A program made the translations under genes and the position numbers. This document shows, in pieces, positions 7,407-17,510 of a stretch of 48,834 nt of DNA. Position 1 is the stretch's first letter. Each line of letters starts with the position of its first letter. The DNA comes from Gammaproteobacteria bacterium (GTDB lineage Bacteria > Pseudomonadota > Gammaproteobacteria > Burkholderiales > Burkholderiaceae_B), in NCBI GenBank assembly GCA_030832095.1, contig JAURJT010000021.1, positions 1 through 48,834 of the forward strand. The letters are read 5' to 3'. The notes under the pieces were generated by a model. The model saw nothing but the letters and a program-made list of their open reading frames with translations, did no database searches and was not told the DNA's origin.

Positions 7407-7787
7407 CTAGGCTGCCTTCTTAATTGGCTTAGAACTACCGCCGACAGTTTTCGTTGGAGCCATAGATTTTTTCTTCTGTGATGCCAAACCAGAGCTCACA
7501 ATCGATTTTAGTTCTGCCGTAGCAAACCGCTGCAATGCGTCTCTCATCAGTGGCTGATAACCCAAGCCGTGATGCTCACCAATCACTTTAAAAGCTGCGA
7601 TAAGCTCTTGATTCAGACGAATCGAGATCATCTGTAAACCAAGCGAATCATCAATTGCAAGCGCGCAATCAGGCTGAGCACGCCTTGCATATTTGACATC
7701 GCAACCGAGCGCGCGCGAATCCCACGCTTGCTCGGTACCCAATATTTTCTTTTCTTTCATCGTAATCTTTGTCGTCATCTTTGTCAT
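7407..7787 (-). CDS. BrnA/CopG-like antitoxin
   Basis: A 126-residue protein whose centre (ISIRLNQELIAAFKVIGEHHGLGYQPLMRDALQRF, about 53-88) has the ribbon-helix-helix pattern typical of BrnA-like antitoxins, with the GLGYQxLMR segment these proteins share. The C-terminus is Lys-, Ser- and Thr-rich. It begins 9 nt after the stop of the BrnT-like gene, giving the toxin-first order usual for BrnT/BrnA. The RHH part is expected both to bind the toxin and to repress the operon. Met1, Met4 and Met10 are all possible starts, none with a strong ribosome site; the first is given. Confidence 0.72.
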   Translation of the reverse strand: MTKMTTKITMKEKKILGTEQAWDSRALGCDVKYARRAQPDCALAIDDSLGLQMISIRLNQELIAAFKVIGEHHGLGYQPLMRDALQRFATAELKSIVSSGLASQKKKSMAPTKTVGGSSKPIKKAA

Positions 7788-7796
7788 AAAAACGAA

Positions 7797-8084
7797 CTAT
7801 TTTCCAAGCTCTTCATAGATGGAAACCTCAATGCTGTTTGCCTCATACGTCGACTTAATATGTATATTGCCATCCAAAACTAGAAAGATCACCTTTAATA
7901 AGCGATTGTGATTGGTCTGGGCGACGAACCACAGAGTTGGGGGATCTGTCTGGTGATCTTCCCGATTATCTTCAAGGTAAACACCACAACGATTTTCAAA
8001 ACATTGCTCGACCTCTCGGCGAGAAACTTGATGTTTGTTTTTAAGTTTTTCTAGGATACTTGGGCAGATGATTAAGGTACGCAA
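7797..8084 (-). CDS. BrnT-like toxin (family often annotated ADP-ribosyl-(dinitrogen reductase) hydrolase)
   Basis: A compact protein of about 95 residues: a helical start (LIICPSILEKLKNKHQVS), then VEQCFENRCG, EDNREDHQTDPPTLWFVAQT and a beta-rich RLLKVIFLV...IHIKSTYEA end. This matches a small family found beside CopG/BrnA-like antitoxins and commonly given the misleading name ADP-ribosyl-(dinitrogen reductase) hydrolase; RNase-type toxicity is inferred from BrnT. No ATG is available. The TTG at 8084 gives the family-like start RTLIICPS; the TTG at 8138 would add 18 unusual Cys-rich residues. No Shine-Dalgarno sequence precedes either, so the start is uncertain. Confidence 0.68.
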   Translation of the reverse strand: MRTLIICPSILEKLKNKHQVSRREVEQCFENRCGVYLEDNREDHQTDPPTLWFVAQTNHNRLLKVIFLVLDGNIHIKSTYEANSIEVSIYEELGK

Positions 8085-8113
8085 AGTGTATATACAAACA
8101 AAAGGACAGTCAA
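8085..8113 (-). promoter_or_regulatory. Promoter-like hexamers overlapping a palindrome before the toxin gene
   Basis: On the minus strand TTGACT (8113-8108) and TACACT (8090-8085) are 17 nt apart, the same pair as at the cold-shock promoter in this window. A perfect 10-bp palindrome, TGTATATACA (8087-8096), overlaps the -10 and could be an operator for the antitoxin. The site is awkwardly close to the preferred TTG start, since transcription would begin inside the gene, so one of the two calls is probably wrong. Confidence 0.3.
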
Positions 8114-8298
8114 ACAGAGAGTGCTGACACCCGAACAAGCCAAACGAACAACATGCCGCATCTTTGGCTGATCAAGCATGGCGCTTAAACAAGAATTTTA
8201 GATGCTGAACGCTTGTTTCTTTGTTACTGCTAACTAGTACATTTGTAAAATCTGTTACCAAGTTATGCTAGCTTGCGTTTCGCCTAGGCGCCATTCAC

Positions 8299-9849
8299 TC
8301 AGCAACCGCCCTTCTGTTCGGGCTCGATGATGGCCCAGTCAATTTTGATTGGATTAATTTGTTTGTGGCGGTTCCAGTAGACCTCAAACGAACCTTGCTT
8401 AGCTGCACGATCAAGAAAGGATTGAAGATCAGGGCTAATGCGATTGCGCAACTCTACACGGTCGAGCACGACCAGCGCGCCGCAGCGTTTGATCAACTCA
8501 GGCGTCACAATTTTGGCTTGGCTGTACAAACCATAAGGCAGCACAAGCGGCTGGTATTTTGACAACACCGAAACAGTGCCCGCTGTCCAGGTTTCGCCAA
8601 TCACAACTTTTAAGGGGCCGAGTTTTTGCTCATCCCAAATCTTGTCTAGCGCTGTGGTCAAGGGCTGAGCGGGGTAATTGGCTCGCGCTTTTTTGCCGAG
8701 CATATCGGCAATCACCCCGTAGTACAGCGCCATGCCAACGCCCATCAGCACGTTCAAGAGCAAGCCGACAGTCAACACTCGCCCGACTGTGACTGTTGCA
8801 TCAATCGCAGGCACCCAGCGTAAGACATACAAACCGAACAGCACAAAAAATGCGGTCGCCCAATTGGCATTTAAGGTGATAAAGACTATACCAAGCAGCG
8901 AGGTCAAAATCACCGGCCCAAGCGCTGCAAAGGTGATAAAACGCCATTCAGGGCTCTGAGTCATGGGTACAGAACCGACCGGGGCTTGCGCTTTGTCTTT
9001 AAAACCAAACCGCAATACCAACAAGGCAATTACTACGGGCGAAAGCTTGCCCGCCTGGCTTGCTAAAAAGCTCACAACACGTTTGAAATGATTGACCTCT
9101 GCCCCAACCTGCTTTTGCATGTATTGCAAGGTCGGCGCGTTTTCGCGCAGCATCCACTCAATATGCGGGATCAAGGCGATACCGCCTGCCACCACCGCAA
9201 CCACAATGCCCAAAATTGCATGGCGATTACGGCTGCGCGCGTCTTGCAACAACCACACGCCCATTACGGCGAACCAAATGCCCGCACTATATTTAGTCAG
9301 CAGGCATACGGTGGCCGTCACCCCAACCAACACCCAACGCCACCACTGCGGCTGCCGTGTCGCGAGCAATAAGGCCCACACAAATAAGGCGGTCGGTAAA
9401 AGCTGCAACAGATTTGAACTGACCTGCAAACCGTTGATATTGTGATACACAATCAAGCTAGTAAAGACCACAGCCATCAAGGCGCGCCCGGGGCTCACAC
9501 ACAGCAAACTAATCCGCCACACGACTATCAGCATCAAGGCAACATTCGCTTGACCTGCTATATAAGTCACCCAAAACGAGCGTCCAAACACAGCGGCCCA
9601 AGCATGTACCCACCAGGTGCCGATTGGCCCAAACTTTGGATATCCCCACGCCGGCGACTGCATCCAAAAAAGCTCTTCGACGCTGTCTTTATGCGGCGCA
9701 GTAAAACTGAGCATCGCCATCACCGCCCAAAACACGGTAATCAATGCTATGTAGGCCAGTGTGAGACGCGCAAGCTGCCGTGAATCGTCTGGATCAATGC
9801 GGCTTAAGACGTGATCGACACTTTTGCAGATCGCTAGATTTTTAAACAT
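8299..9849 (-). CDS. Polytopic membrane glycosyltransferase, GT39/ArnT-like
   Basis: A 516-residue integral membrane protein with about ten hydrophobic segments between residues 28 and 390 and a soluble C-terminal domain. The first periplasmic loop (FTAPHKDSVEELFWMQSPAWGYPKFGP) follows the pattern of the dolichyl-phosphate-mannose protein mannosyltransferase/ArnT superfamily, in which acidic residues of this loop are catalytic and a WGYPKFGP-like motif follows. Such enzymes move a sugar from a polyprenyl-phosphate donor to lipid A, a glycan or a protein in the periplasm. It is flanked by unrelated genes: the toxin-antitoxin pair downstream, and a hydrolase 21 nt upstream on the same strand. 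Donor and acceptor are unknown. Confidence 0.78.
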   Translation of the reverse strand: MFKNLAICKSVDHVLSRIDPDDSRQLARLTLAYIALITVFWAVMAMLSFTAPHKDSVEELFWMQSPAWGYPKFGPIGTWWVHAWAAVFGRSFWVTYIAGQANVALMLIVVWRISLLCVSPGRALMAVVFTSLIVYHNINGLQVSSNLLQLLPTALFVWALLLATRQPQWWRWVLVGVTATVCLLTKYSAGIWFAVMGVWLLQDARSRNRHAILGIVVAVVAGGIALIPHIEWMLRENAPTLQYMQKQVGAEVNHFKRVVSFLASQAGKLSPVVIALLVLRFGFKDKAQAPVGSVPMTQSPEWRFITFAALGPVILTSLLGIVFITLNANWATAFFVLFGLYVLRWVPAIDATVTVGRVLTVGLLLNVLMGVGMALYYGVIADMLGKKARANYPAQPLTTALDKIWDEQKLGPLKVVIGETWTAGTVSVLSKYQPLVLPYGLYSQAKIVTPELIKRCGALVVLDRVELRNRISPDLQSFLDRAAKQGSFEVYWNRHKQINPIKIDWAIIEPEQKGGC

Positions 9850-9870
9850 TGATTCGCTCAGGTGGTTGAC

Positions 9871-10764
9871 TTAAGTAGACTTGATCAGTTCAAGCACGGC
9901 CTGAGCAAACACTTCAGGCACTTCTTGCGGCATATTGTGCCCCACGCCAGGCACCACACGGTGCGAGCGCGAGCCGGCAAACCGGTGGGCACCCGCCTCA
10001 GCCTTCGAAGGCGGGCGCACGCCATCATCCGCTCCATCAAACGTAATGGTTGGCACAGTGATCACAGGTTCGGCCGCTAAGCGACGCTCGATGTCAGCGT
10101 AGGCTGGGTCGCCCGTGACCAAACCAAAGCGATGACGATACGAGTGAATCACCACCTCAACAAAGTCAGGGTGCTCAAACGACGGAGCGCTACGCGCAAA
10201 CGTTGCATCATCAAAACCCCAAGTCGGCGACCACAAACGCCAGAGCAAACGAATCAAAGCTTGCCTGTCTTGCTGCAAGCCGGCACGGCCTCGTTCACTA
10301 TGAAAATAATACTGATACCACATCTGATACTCGCGCTCAGGCTTTTCAGGCACTAACGCCTGGGCGATATTTTGAATGTTGTAGCTATTAAATGAGACGA
10401 GCCCCTTACAGCGCTCGGGCCAACACGCGGCAACCACGCAAGCGGCTCGCCCACCCCAATCGTAGCCAGCCAGATAAGCGCTGGGGATCTGTAAAGCATC
10501 CATCAGCGCGAGCAAATCTGCGCCTAAGGCGGCCTGCTCGCCAGAGCGCGGCGTGGCCTCATCCAAAAACGTCGTCGATCCGTAGCCTCGTAAGTACGGC
10601 ACAATCACGCGGCAACCGGCGGCAGCCAAAAGCGGCGCGACCTCAACGTAGGCTTGAATGTCGTACGGAAACCCGTGCATCAAAAAGACCGGGGGACCGG
10701 CAGCAGGGCCAGACTCGGCATAGCCGATATTTAAAACGCCTGCGTGGATTTGTTTGATAAGCAT
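9871..10764 (-). CDS. Alpha/beta hydrolase with Asp nucleophile (epoxide hydrolase/dehalogenase-like)
   Basis: A 297-residue cytosolic alpha/beta hydrolase. The oxyanion motif HGFP is at 30-33. The nucleophile elbow is GYDWGG, which puts Asp rather than Ser at 102, as in epoxide hydrolases and haloalkane dehalogenases. A likely acid lies in FDGADDGV near 240, and the catalytic His is His276 in GVGHNMPQE. The cap region contains WYQYYFHSERG and many aromatics, as is usual for epoxide hydrolases. An epoxide or haloalkanoate substrate is therefore more likely than an ester. No ribosome site is visible before the ATG at 10764, where the leader is very AT-rich. It is divergent from the TctC-type gene. 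Confidence 0.83.
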   Translation of the reverse strand: MLIKQIHAGVLNIGYAESGPAAGPPVFLMHGFPYDIQAYVEVAPLLAAAGCRVIVPYLRGYGSTTFLDEATPRSGEQAALGADLLALMDALQIPSAYLAGYDWGGRAACVVAACWPERCKGLVSFNSYNIQNIAQALVPEKPEREYQMWYQYYFHSERGRAGLQQDRQALIRLLWRLWSPTWGFDDATFARSAPSFEHPDFVEVVIHSYRHRFGLVTGDPAYADIERRLAAEPVITVPTITFDGADDGVRPPSKAEAGAHRFAGSRSHRVVPGVGHNMPQEVPEVFAQAVLELIKST

Positions 10765-10926
10765 GTTTAATTAAAATTAAAACCGTGAGGAATAACTGAT
10801 TTTATCGGGAAATCAGCGATTTCATGCTTAAGATCGGAACGTAAGAGGTATGACGCAGCTTCGCTCACCTATAGTAAACCCGCTAACGGTGGACATTAAA
10901 CTTCAACTATTATCTGGATTCGTCAG

Positions 10927-10955
10927 GCTACGCACTTGCAGTTATCATGCGTAGC
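10927..10955. promoter_or_regulatory. Perfect inverted repeat in the hydrolase/tctC intergenic region
   Basis: Arms GCTACGCA and TGCGTAGC (8 bp, perfect) are separated by 13 nt, followed on the plus strand by an A-rich run. It lies about 90 nt before the tctC-type gene and 160 nt before the divergent hydrolase. No T-tract follows it, so a binding site is likelier than a terminator. Confidence 0.4.
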
Positions 10956-11042
10956 GTTTAAATAATAAAAAAATAAAAAAACAAAATGACGCCTCTCGTG
11001 TCTTCGAGACTCATCGCACAACTGACCTAAAGGAAACCAAAC

Positions 11043-12023
11043 ATGTTGCAGCGCTTAACAGTATTAAGCACCTTACTGATTTCGATTTTTTTCACCACGA
11101 CAAATGTTGCTCAGGCGCAGGCTTATCCCACTCAGCCAATCAAAATGGTGGTGGCGTTTCCTGCGGGCGGCACTACTGATCTTTTGGCTCGCGTATTTTC
11201 CAGAAAAATGTCTGAGCTGTTAAATCAGCCCGTCACTGTCGAAAATCGCACCGGAGCCGGTGGGATCATTGGCACCGAATTTGTGGCACGCGCGGCACCC
11301 GATGGCCAAGTCATCATGCTGGGTACCGTCGGAACGATGTCGGTGAATCAAAGTCTCTATAAAAAATTACCCTACGACGTTGAAAAAGACTTTGTGCCGA
11401 TCACTCTCTTGGCCACACTACCCAATATTTTGTTAATCAACCCGTCATTACCGTACAAAAATATCAAAGAATTAATTGCCTTCGCGAAAGCTAATCCTGG
11501 CAAGTTGACCTATGCCTCGGCAGGCACCGGCACAGCCTCGTTTCTTGCCGGAGAAATGTTTAAACAAGAGGCAGGCGTCGAGATTACGCACGTGCCCTAT
11601 CGCGGCAGCGCCCCAGCCCTCAATGATTTGATGGCAGGCCACGTTTCAATCAGTTTTGATTATCCGCCCAGTAGTTTGCCGTTTATCACAAGTGGCAAAT
11701 TAAAAGCGCTTGGAGTCACGAGCCTGACACGCGTGAAAGTCACACCAGACGTCCCAACACTGCATGAGGATGGGCTACGTGGTTTTAATCTGTTGACGTG
11801 GTATGGGGTGTTTGCACCGAAGGGCACTTCGGCAGACATCGTCAACAAACTTCAAAGCACGATGGCCGAAGCCGCAAAAGCACCCGATGTCATTAAACGC
11901 ATGGATGAATTAGCGGTGGATATGGTGGTGAACAGCCCTGCAGAATTTGCCAAGTTTCACCGGGCAGACGTCGCAACCTGGGCTAAATTCATTCAAGACA
12001 AAAACATCAAGATTGACGAGTAA
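11043..12023 (+). CDS. Bug-family (TctC-type) tripartite tricarboxylate transporter receptor
   Basis: A 326-residue periplasmic solute receptor. The Sec signal peptide ends at AQA near residue 26. The mature start YPTQPIKMVVAFPAGGTTDLLARV holds the PAGG(T/S)TD signature of the Bug family, followed by VENRTGAGGIIGT, the GTVGTMSVN loop and HVPYRGSAPALNDLMAGHV. Bug proteins bind carboxylates such as citrate, glutamate, nicotinate or aromatic acids. No TctA or TctB membrane genes are adjacent, which is common in Burkholderiales, where dozens of orphan receptors occur. The AAAGGAAA ribosome site is strong. The ligand is unknown. Confidence 0.92.
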   Translation: MLQRLTVLSTLLISIFFTTTNVAQAQAYPTQPIKMVVAFPAGGTTDLLARVFSRKMSELLNQPVTVENRTGAGGIIGTEFVARAAPDGQVIMLGTVGTMSVNQSLYKKLPYDVEKDFVPITLLATLPNILLINPSLPYKNIKELIAFAKANPGKLTYASAGTGTASFLAGEMFKQEAGVEITHVPYRGSAPALNDLMAGHVSISFDYPPSSLPFITSGKLKALGVTSLTRVKVTPDVPTLHEDGLRGFNLLTWYGVFAPKGTSADIVNKLQSTMAEAAKAPDVIKRMDELAVDMVVNSPAEFAKFHRADVATWAKFIQDKNIKIDE

Positions 12024-12040
12024 TCGCTCAGAATAAAGAC

Positions 12041-12076
12041 CACCGGCGACTAATCAATAGCCAGTCCGGTGTTCTT
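12041..12076 (+). terminator. Probable terminator after the TctC-type gene
   Basis: A stem CACCGG/CCGGTG, which can be extended by ACT/AGT with small bulges, begins 17 nt after the stop codon and is followed by GTTCTTA. The T-tract is weak. Confidence 0.45.
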
Positions 12077-12153
12077 ACGATTTAATCTCGGCCTGAGCAC
12101 TAACGGTACACATAGCACGTGTTGTTTGTGCTCAGGCGAAACTAATGAGGTCT

Positions 12154-12762
12154 TTAAAGCTCTGGGATGGGTACGGCGCCCTCTGGCAGCGGAGAACGAT
12201 TTACGTTTAAGGCCATTGCCACCATCACGTAATAGCCGCTAACCATCATCAAGTCGACAACGCCTTGTTCACCAAAAAGCTTGAGCACGGCGTCATAGTG
12301 CGCGTCGCTAACAGAGTGACAGTTATGTAGTTCATGACAAAAATCATACACAGCTTCTTCATCGGGTTTCATCTTTGACGGACGTTGCCCTTTTGCAAGT
12401 TCTTCACCGATTAAAGGATCGAGTCCCTCTTTAAGTGCTAACCGTAAGTGTGCGTACCATTCGTATTGGGCGGTCCAGGTGCGAGCCGTAATCAAAATCG
12501 CAAACTCGTTTAAGCGTTTTGGAATGGCACTTTCAAAGCGCAGATACTCTCCGACTTTGCGCATCCGTTCAGCCAAAACCGGGCTTCTTAACAAAACGTT
12601 GAAAGGAGCCCCTAAGCTTGTTGCCCCCTGCACCACACCCTTGCTGCCTGTCCCAGAGATGGGGCCAGCCATCAGCGAGTTGAAATAAATCTTTTGCTCA
12701 TCAGTCATTTGATCGACGTGAAGGCGAGCAAAACGTTGTTCGTCTGCTGAAGGATTTGTCAT
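12154..12762 (-). CDS. Carboxymuconolactone decarboxylase (AhpD-like) family protein
   Basis: A 202-residue all-helical protein. The segment RLNEFAILITARTWTAQYEWYAHLRLALKEGLDP (about 82-115) is the core of the carboxymuconolactone decarboxylase family, with the conserved E-W-x-x-H arrangement. The Cys-x-x-Cys of AhpD-type peroxidase partners is absent, which argues against thioredoxin-like activity. Members act as gamma-carboxymuconolactone decarboxylases or are of unknown function. It stands alone: the TctC-type gene converges on it, and the upstream DUF4239 gene ends 24 nt before its start. A role in aromatic or carboxylate breakdown is possible but not shown. Confidence 0.82.
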   Translation of the reverse strand: MTNPSADEQRFARLHVDQMTDEQKIYFNSLMAGPISGTGSKGVVQGATSLGAPFNVLLRSPVLAERMRKVGEYLRFESAIPKRLNEFAILITARTWTAQYEWYAHLRLALKEGLDPLIGEELAKGQRPSKMKPDEEAVYDFCHELHNCHSVSDAHYDAVLKLFGEQGVVDLMMVSGYYVMVAMALNVNRSPLPEGAVPIPEL

Positions 12763-12786
12763 GTTTAGGATTCCTAGTATCGATAA

Positions 12787-13602
12787 CTACAGAGTCGAAT
12801 TTATACGATCCAATAATTTTGGAAACCGTACGTCGACGAGGTCTAACCCTAGGTCACTCACCCTTGGGTGACCCAAATGTAGACAAATGATAATCGCGGC
12901 AAGAACGACAACCAGAAAGACCGCGGTCAAGATAAACTGTTGCCCATTTTCAATGCCCGTCTTATAGCCACATATTGCTGAAATGATCATCAATAAGGAG
13001 ACAAGCGCCTGCCAGAGGATTGTCGGCATTTGCATAAAAATATATGCATATTGCAGCTCAAAACTCGTATTCATCAACTGCACACCGTTTAGAACACTCA
13101 TAAGTATGACGCGATCGTCGCCATGATATTTAGGCAGCAACATGTAAGCATGACGCATCAAACCCATGCCTAGGTTTTTCAGTTTAAGGCTTTGAGTCTC
13201 AAGTACTGAGGGGTGTATTGGTTTGTTGTAAAAAGTTACTCGTTGCTCAACGTACCCGACTAAGAGCTTTAAAACGTCTGCCCTATCCTCGACTCGCAGC
13301 ATGCTTGTTGCGTCGATCACCCCAGAGATACTGATAATCTCATCCATTGTCAGCTTACGCTGGGTCTCGTAAACATGGGTTGATCCAGACAACTGAAACG
13401 CAACTAAGATCGCAAAGAAACCAAAAATCGAAGTAATAAAAATACTACTGAACTCGGCGGACTCTTTATTTTGCTTGCGCCTTACGACCTGTCCATAACG
13501 CCAACCAAAAAAGTAAACAAACAAGACGGAAGCTGTCAATCCAACGTAGAGCCATCCAGATTGCATGATCAACGAACTTGTTTCGAGAGTCATAGTCGGC
13601 AC
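12787..13602 (-). CDS. DUF4239 (bestrophin-like) membrane protein
   Basis: A 271-residue integral membrane protein with two hydrophobic segments in the first 70 residues (about 17-34 and 50-67), a long soluble middle region (about 75-190) and two more near 195-240. The phrase FGFFAILVAFQLSGSTHVYETQRKLTMDE is characteristic of the DUF4239/bestrophin-like family, whose function is unknown. The start given is GTG; an ATG three codons in (13593) is equally possible, and neither has a strong ribosome site. The gene begins only 35 nt after the guaA stop on the same strand, with no terminator visible between, so it may be co-transcribed with guaA. It looks AT-richer than its neighbours. Confidence 0.7.
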   Translation of the reverse strand: MPTMTLETSSLIMQSGWLYVGLTASVLFVYFFGWRYGQVVRRKQNKESAEFSSIFITSIFGFFAILVAFQLSGSTHVYETQRKLTMDEIISISGVIDATSMLRVEDRADVLKLLVGYVEQRVTFYNKPIHPSVLETQSLKLKNLGMGLMRHAYMLLPKYHGDDRVILMSVLNGVQLMNTSFELQYAYIFMQMPTILWQALVSLLMIISAICGYKTGIENGQQFILTAVFLVVVLAAIIICLHLGHPRVSDLGLDLVDVRFPKLLDRINSTL

Positions 13603-13637
13603 CCATTCAAAAAGACAATTTCAATACTTGTAGAACC

Positions 13638-15230
13638 TTACTCCCACTCAATAGTCGCGGGCGGCTTACTGGATACGTCGTACACGACGCGGTTAATACC
13701 GCGTACTTCGTTAATAATGCGCGACGACACTTTACCGAGTAAGGAATAAGGCAACGGTGCCCAATCTGCGGTCATAAAGTCTGACGTTTGCACAGCGCGC
13801 AGCGCCACAACATAATCGTAAGTGCGCCCGTCACCCATCACACCCACCGACTTAACGGGCAAGAATACCGCAAAGGCTTGCGAAGTTAAGTCGTACCAGC
13901 TTTGTTTGGTGTCTGGATCAATAGTGTTGCGAAGTTCTTCGATAAATATCGCATCGGCACGACGCAACAGATCAGCAAATTCTGTATTCACCGCGCCCAA
14001 TATGCGTACGCCCAAACCTGGGCCTGGAAACGGATGACGATAGACCATGCCGTGTGGCAGGCCCAAGGCTACACCCAGTTTGCGAACTTCATCTTTGAAC
14101 AACTCACGCAATGGTTCGAGCAACTTCAAATTCAAAGTATCGGGTAAACCACCCACATTGTGGTGCGACTTGATCGCTACGGCTTTACCCGTTTTAGCGC
14201 CAGCAGATTCAATCACATCAGGGTAGATCGTGCCTTGTGCAAGCCACTTAGCTTGTTTGAGTTTGCCCGCCTCAACCTGAAACACCTCGACAAACTCACG
14301 ACCAATAATCTTGCGCTTGGCTTCGGGATCAGACACCCCGGCAAGCTTACCCATAAACTGCTCGGTGGCATCGACATGGATAATGCGCACACCCATATTT
14401 TGAGCGAAAGTCTCCATCACCTGTTTGCCTTCGTCTAAACGTAGCAAACCATGATCAACAAACACGCAGGTCAGGCGATCGCCAATGGCTTTGTGGATCA
14501 AGGCAGCAGCAACCGATGAATCGACACCACCAGATAAACCTAGAATCACTTCGTCGGTACCGACCTGTTCACGGATACGTGCAATCGCTTCGTCAACATA
14601 ATTAGGCATTGTCCAATCGCCCTGACACTCACAGATCTCGTGCACAAAGCGCTCGAGCAAGGCTTGGCCTTTGATCGTGTGCGTGACTTCAGGGTGAAAC
14701 TGCACTGCATAAAACTTGCGAGCTTCGTCAGCCATGCCAGCAATCGGGCACGACGCGGTTGACGCCATCACTTTAAAACCTTCAGGCAAACGCGTTACCT
14801 GGTCACCATGACTCATCCAGACCTTGAGCATGCCGTGCCCTTCAGGTGTAGTGAAGTCGTCAATGTCTTTCAGCAACCGTGTATGACCGCGTGCGCGCAC
14901 TTCGGCGTAGCCGAATTCACGGTGATCTGCGTAGCTGACCTCGCCGCCTAACTGCTGTGCCATGGCTTGCATGCCATAACAAATCCCTAGTACCGGCACC
15001 CCTGCGCTAAAGACTTCAGCCGGGACTTTTAACGATGACTCATCGTAGGCCGAGGCATGGCTACCCGACAGGATGATGCCCTTTAAGCCTAGCGACAACT
15101 GATTCTTTAAGAACTCTGCCGAGACGTCGCCCGGATGAAGCTCGCAATACACACCAGCCTCGCGCACGCGACGCGCAATCAACTGGGTGACTTGTGAGCC
15201 GTAATCAAGAATCAAAATGCGCTGGTGCAT
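13638..15230 (-). CDS. guaA: GMP synthase (glutamine-hydrolysing)
   Basis: This enzyme converts XMP, ATP and glutamine to GMP, the last step of guanine nucleotide synthesis. At 530 residues it is the family's normal length. The N-terminal class I glutamine amidotransferase has Cys84 in GICYGMQ and His179/Glu181 in FHPE. The ATP-pyrophosphatase domain has the SGGVDSS loop at 233-239, and the C-terminal GMPS dimerisation domain ends in the conserved PPATIEWE. The ATG is fixed by the family start ([10 protein letters not shown]). guaB lies upstream on the same strand with 78 nt between, including a hairpin; guaB-guaA is a common operon. Confidence 0.98.
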   Translation of the reverse strand: MHQRILILDYGSQVTQLIARRVREAGVYCELHPGDVSAEFLKNQLSLGLKGIILSGSHASAYDESSLKVPAEVFSAGVPVLGICYGMQAMAQQLGGEVSYADHREFGYAEVRARGHTRLLKDIDDFTTPEGHGMLKVWMSHGDQVTRLPEGFKVMASTASCPIAGMADEARKFYAVQFHPEVTHTIKGQALLERFVHEICECQGDWTMPNYVDEAIARIREQVGTDEVILGLSGGVDSSVAAALIHKAIGDRLTCVFVDHGLLRLDEGKQVMETFAQNMGVRIIHVDATEQFMGKLAGVSDPEAKRKIIGREFVEVFQVEAGKLKQAKWLAQGTIYPDVIESAGAKTGKAVAIKSHHNVGGLPDTLNLKLLEPLRELFKDEVRKLGVALGLPHGMVYRHPFPGPGLGVRILGAVNTEFADLLRRADAIFIEELRNTIDPDTKQSWYDLTSQAFAVFLPVKSVGVMGDGRTYDYVVALRAVQTSDFMTADWAPLPYSLLGKVSSRIINEVRGINRVVYDVSSKPPATIEWE

Positions 15231-15264
15231 GAAGGATTAACCTGTGTAAAGATCTAAATGAAAG

Positions 15265-15286
15265 ACACCGGCAACGAGGCCGGTGT
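15265..15286 (-). terminator. Hairpin between guaB and guaA
   Basis: A perfect 8-bp stem ACACCGGC/GCCGGTGT has a 6-nt loop. On the minus strand it is followed by CTTTCATTT, only moderately T-rich. It lies 22 nt after the guaB stop and 34 nt before the guaA start, so it could be a leaky terminator or an mRNA-processing barrier that sets the guaB to guaA ratio. Confidence 0.45.
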
Positions 15287-15308
15287 TAAACCAAGCAAGC
15301 AGCAAACA

Positions 15309-16847
<1,539 letters not shown>

Positions 16848-16922
16848 CTACCCTGCAAGGCCTGAGCAGCATCTGCTCAGATTTTGACCAAAAACAACCA
16901 AAATTATTCAAAGCTTTGACTC

Positions 16923-17468
16923 ATGACAACTGAAAACACCCTGGCGCAATGGCTAGAAGACGAACAAAAAATACTTGCCGGTATGCCCAACGGGCGCCCG
17001 ATCGGGCTGTTGGACAAGAGTAAAACTGCAACCATGACTGGCATGGAGGTCATGCAGGCGGTCATGCGCGGTGATTTACCAAACGGCCCGATGGCTGCAA
17101 CCTGCGGCTACCTGATTGTGGCGCTCGAACCAGGTCAAGCCACGCTGCAAGGCAACCCCACCGAAAGCGTCATGAACGTCCAGGGTTCGGTGCATGGGGG
17201 CTGGTTTGCCAGCATTTTGGACGGTGCGGTCGGCAACGCCATCCACACCATGTTGCCCGCGGGCACAGGCTACACGACCTTAGATTTAAGCGTAAAAATG
17301 ACACGCGCCATCGTGCCCGCCCCAGGTATCCGAGTACGCGCGATTGGCAAGATCATTCAAGTCGGCCGTCAGGTCGCCACCGCAGAGGGCCGCATTGTTG
17401 GGCCAGACGGCAAACTCTATGCCCATGCCACAACAACCTGCCTGATCTTGAGTCACGCTAAAAAGTAA
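16923..17468 (+). CDS. PaaI-type hotdog thioesterase
   Basis: A 181-residue single-hotdog protein. The segment NVQGSVHGGWFASILDGAVGNAIHT holds the HGG(x)n-D/A arrangement typical of the PaaI/YbgC-related thioesterases, which hydrolyse acyl-CoA, often phenylacetyl- or hydroxyphenylacetyl-CoA. The following LDLSVKMTRAIVPAPGIRVRAIGKIIQVGRQVATAEGRI strands complete the fold. The N-terminal 45 residues form an extension common to longer family members. It diverges from guaB and converges on purL; nothing ties it functionally to purine synthesis. The substrate is unknown. Confidence 0.83.
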   Translation: MTTENTLAQWLEDEQKILAGMPNGRPIGLLDKSKTATMTGMEVMQAVMRGDLPNGPMAATCGYLIVALEPGQATLQGNPTESVMNVQGSVHGGWFASILDGAVGNAIHTMLPAGTGYTTLDLSVKMTRAIVPAPGIRVRAIGKIIQVGRQVATAEGRIVGPDGKLYAHATTTCLILSHAKK

Positions 17469-17480
17469 ATGATTCTCTGA

Positions 17481-17510
17481 GGGTGCCCCTCTTAAGAGAG
17501 GCGCGCACCC
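17481..17510. terminator. Bidirectional hairpin between convergent genes
   Basis: A long imperfect stem, GGGTGC/GCACCC outside with CTCTTAAGAG inside, fills the space between the thioesterase and purL stop codons and abuts the purL TAA. No long T-tract follows on either side. Confidence 0.5.

Noticed and set aside
12154..12762. Alkylhydroperoxidase AhpD role for the carboxymuconolactone decarboxylase-like protein
   Set aside because: The redox Cys-x-x-Cys pair of AhpD is absent, so only family membership is claimed.
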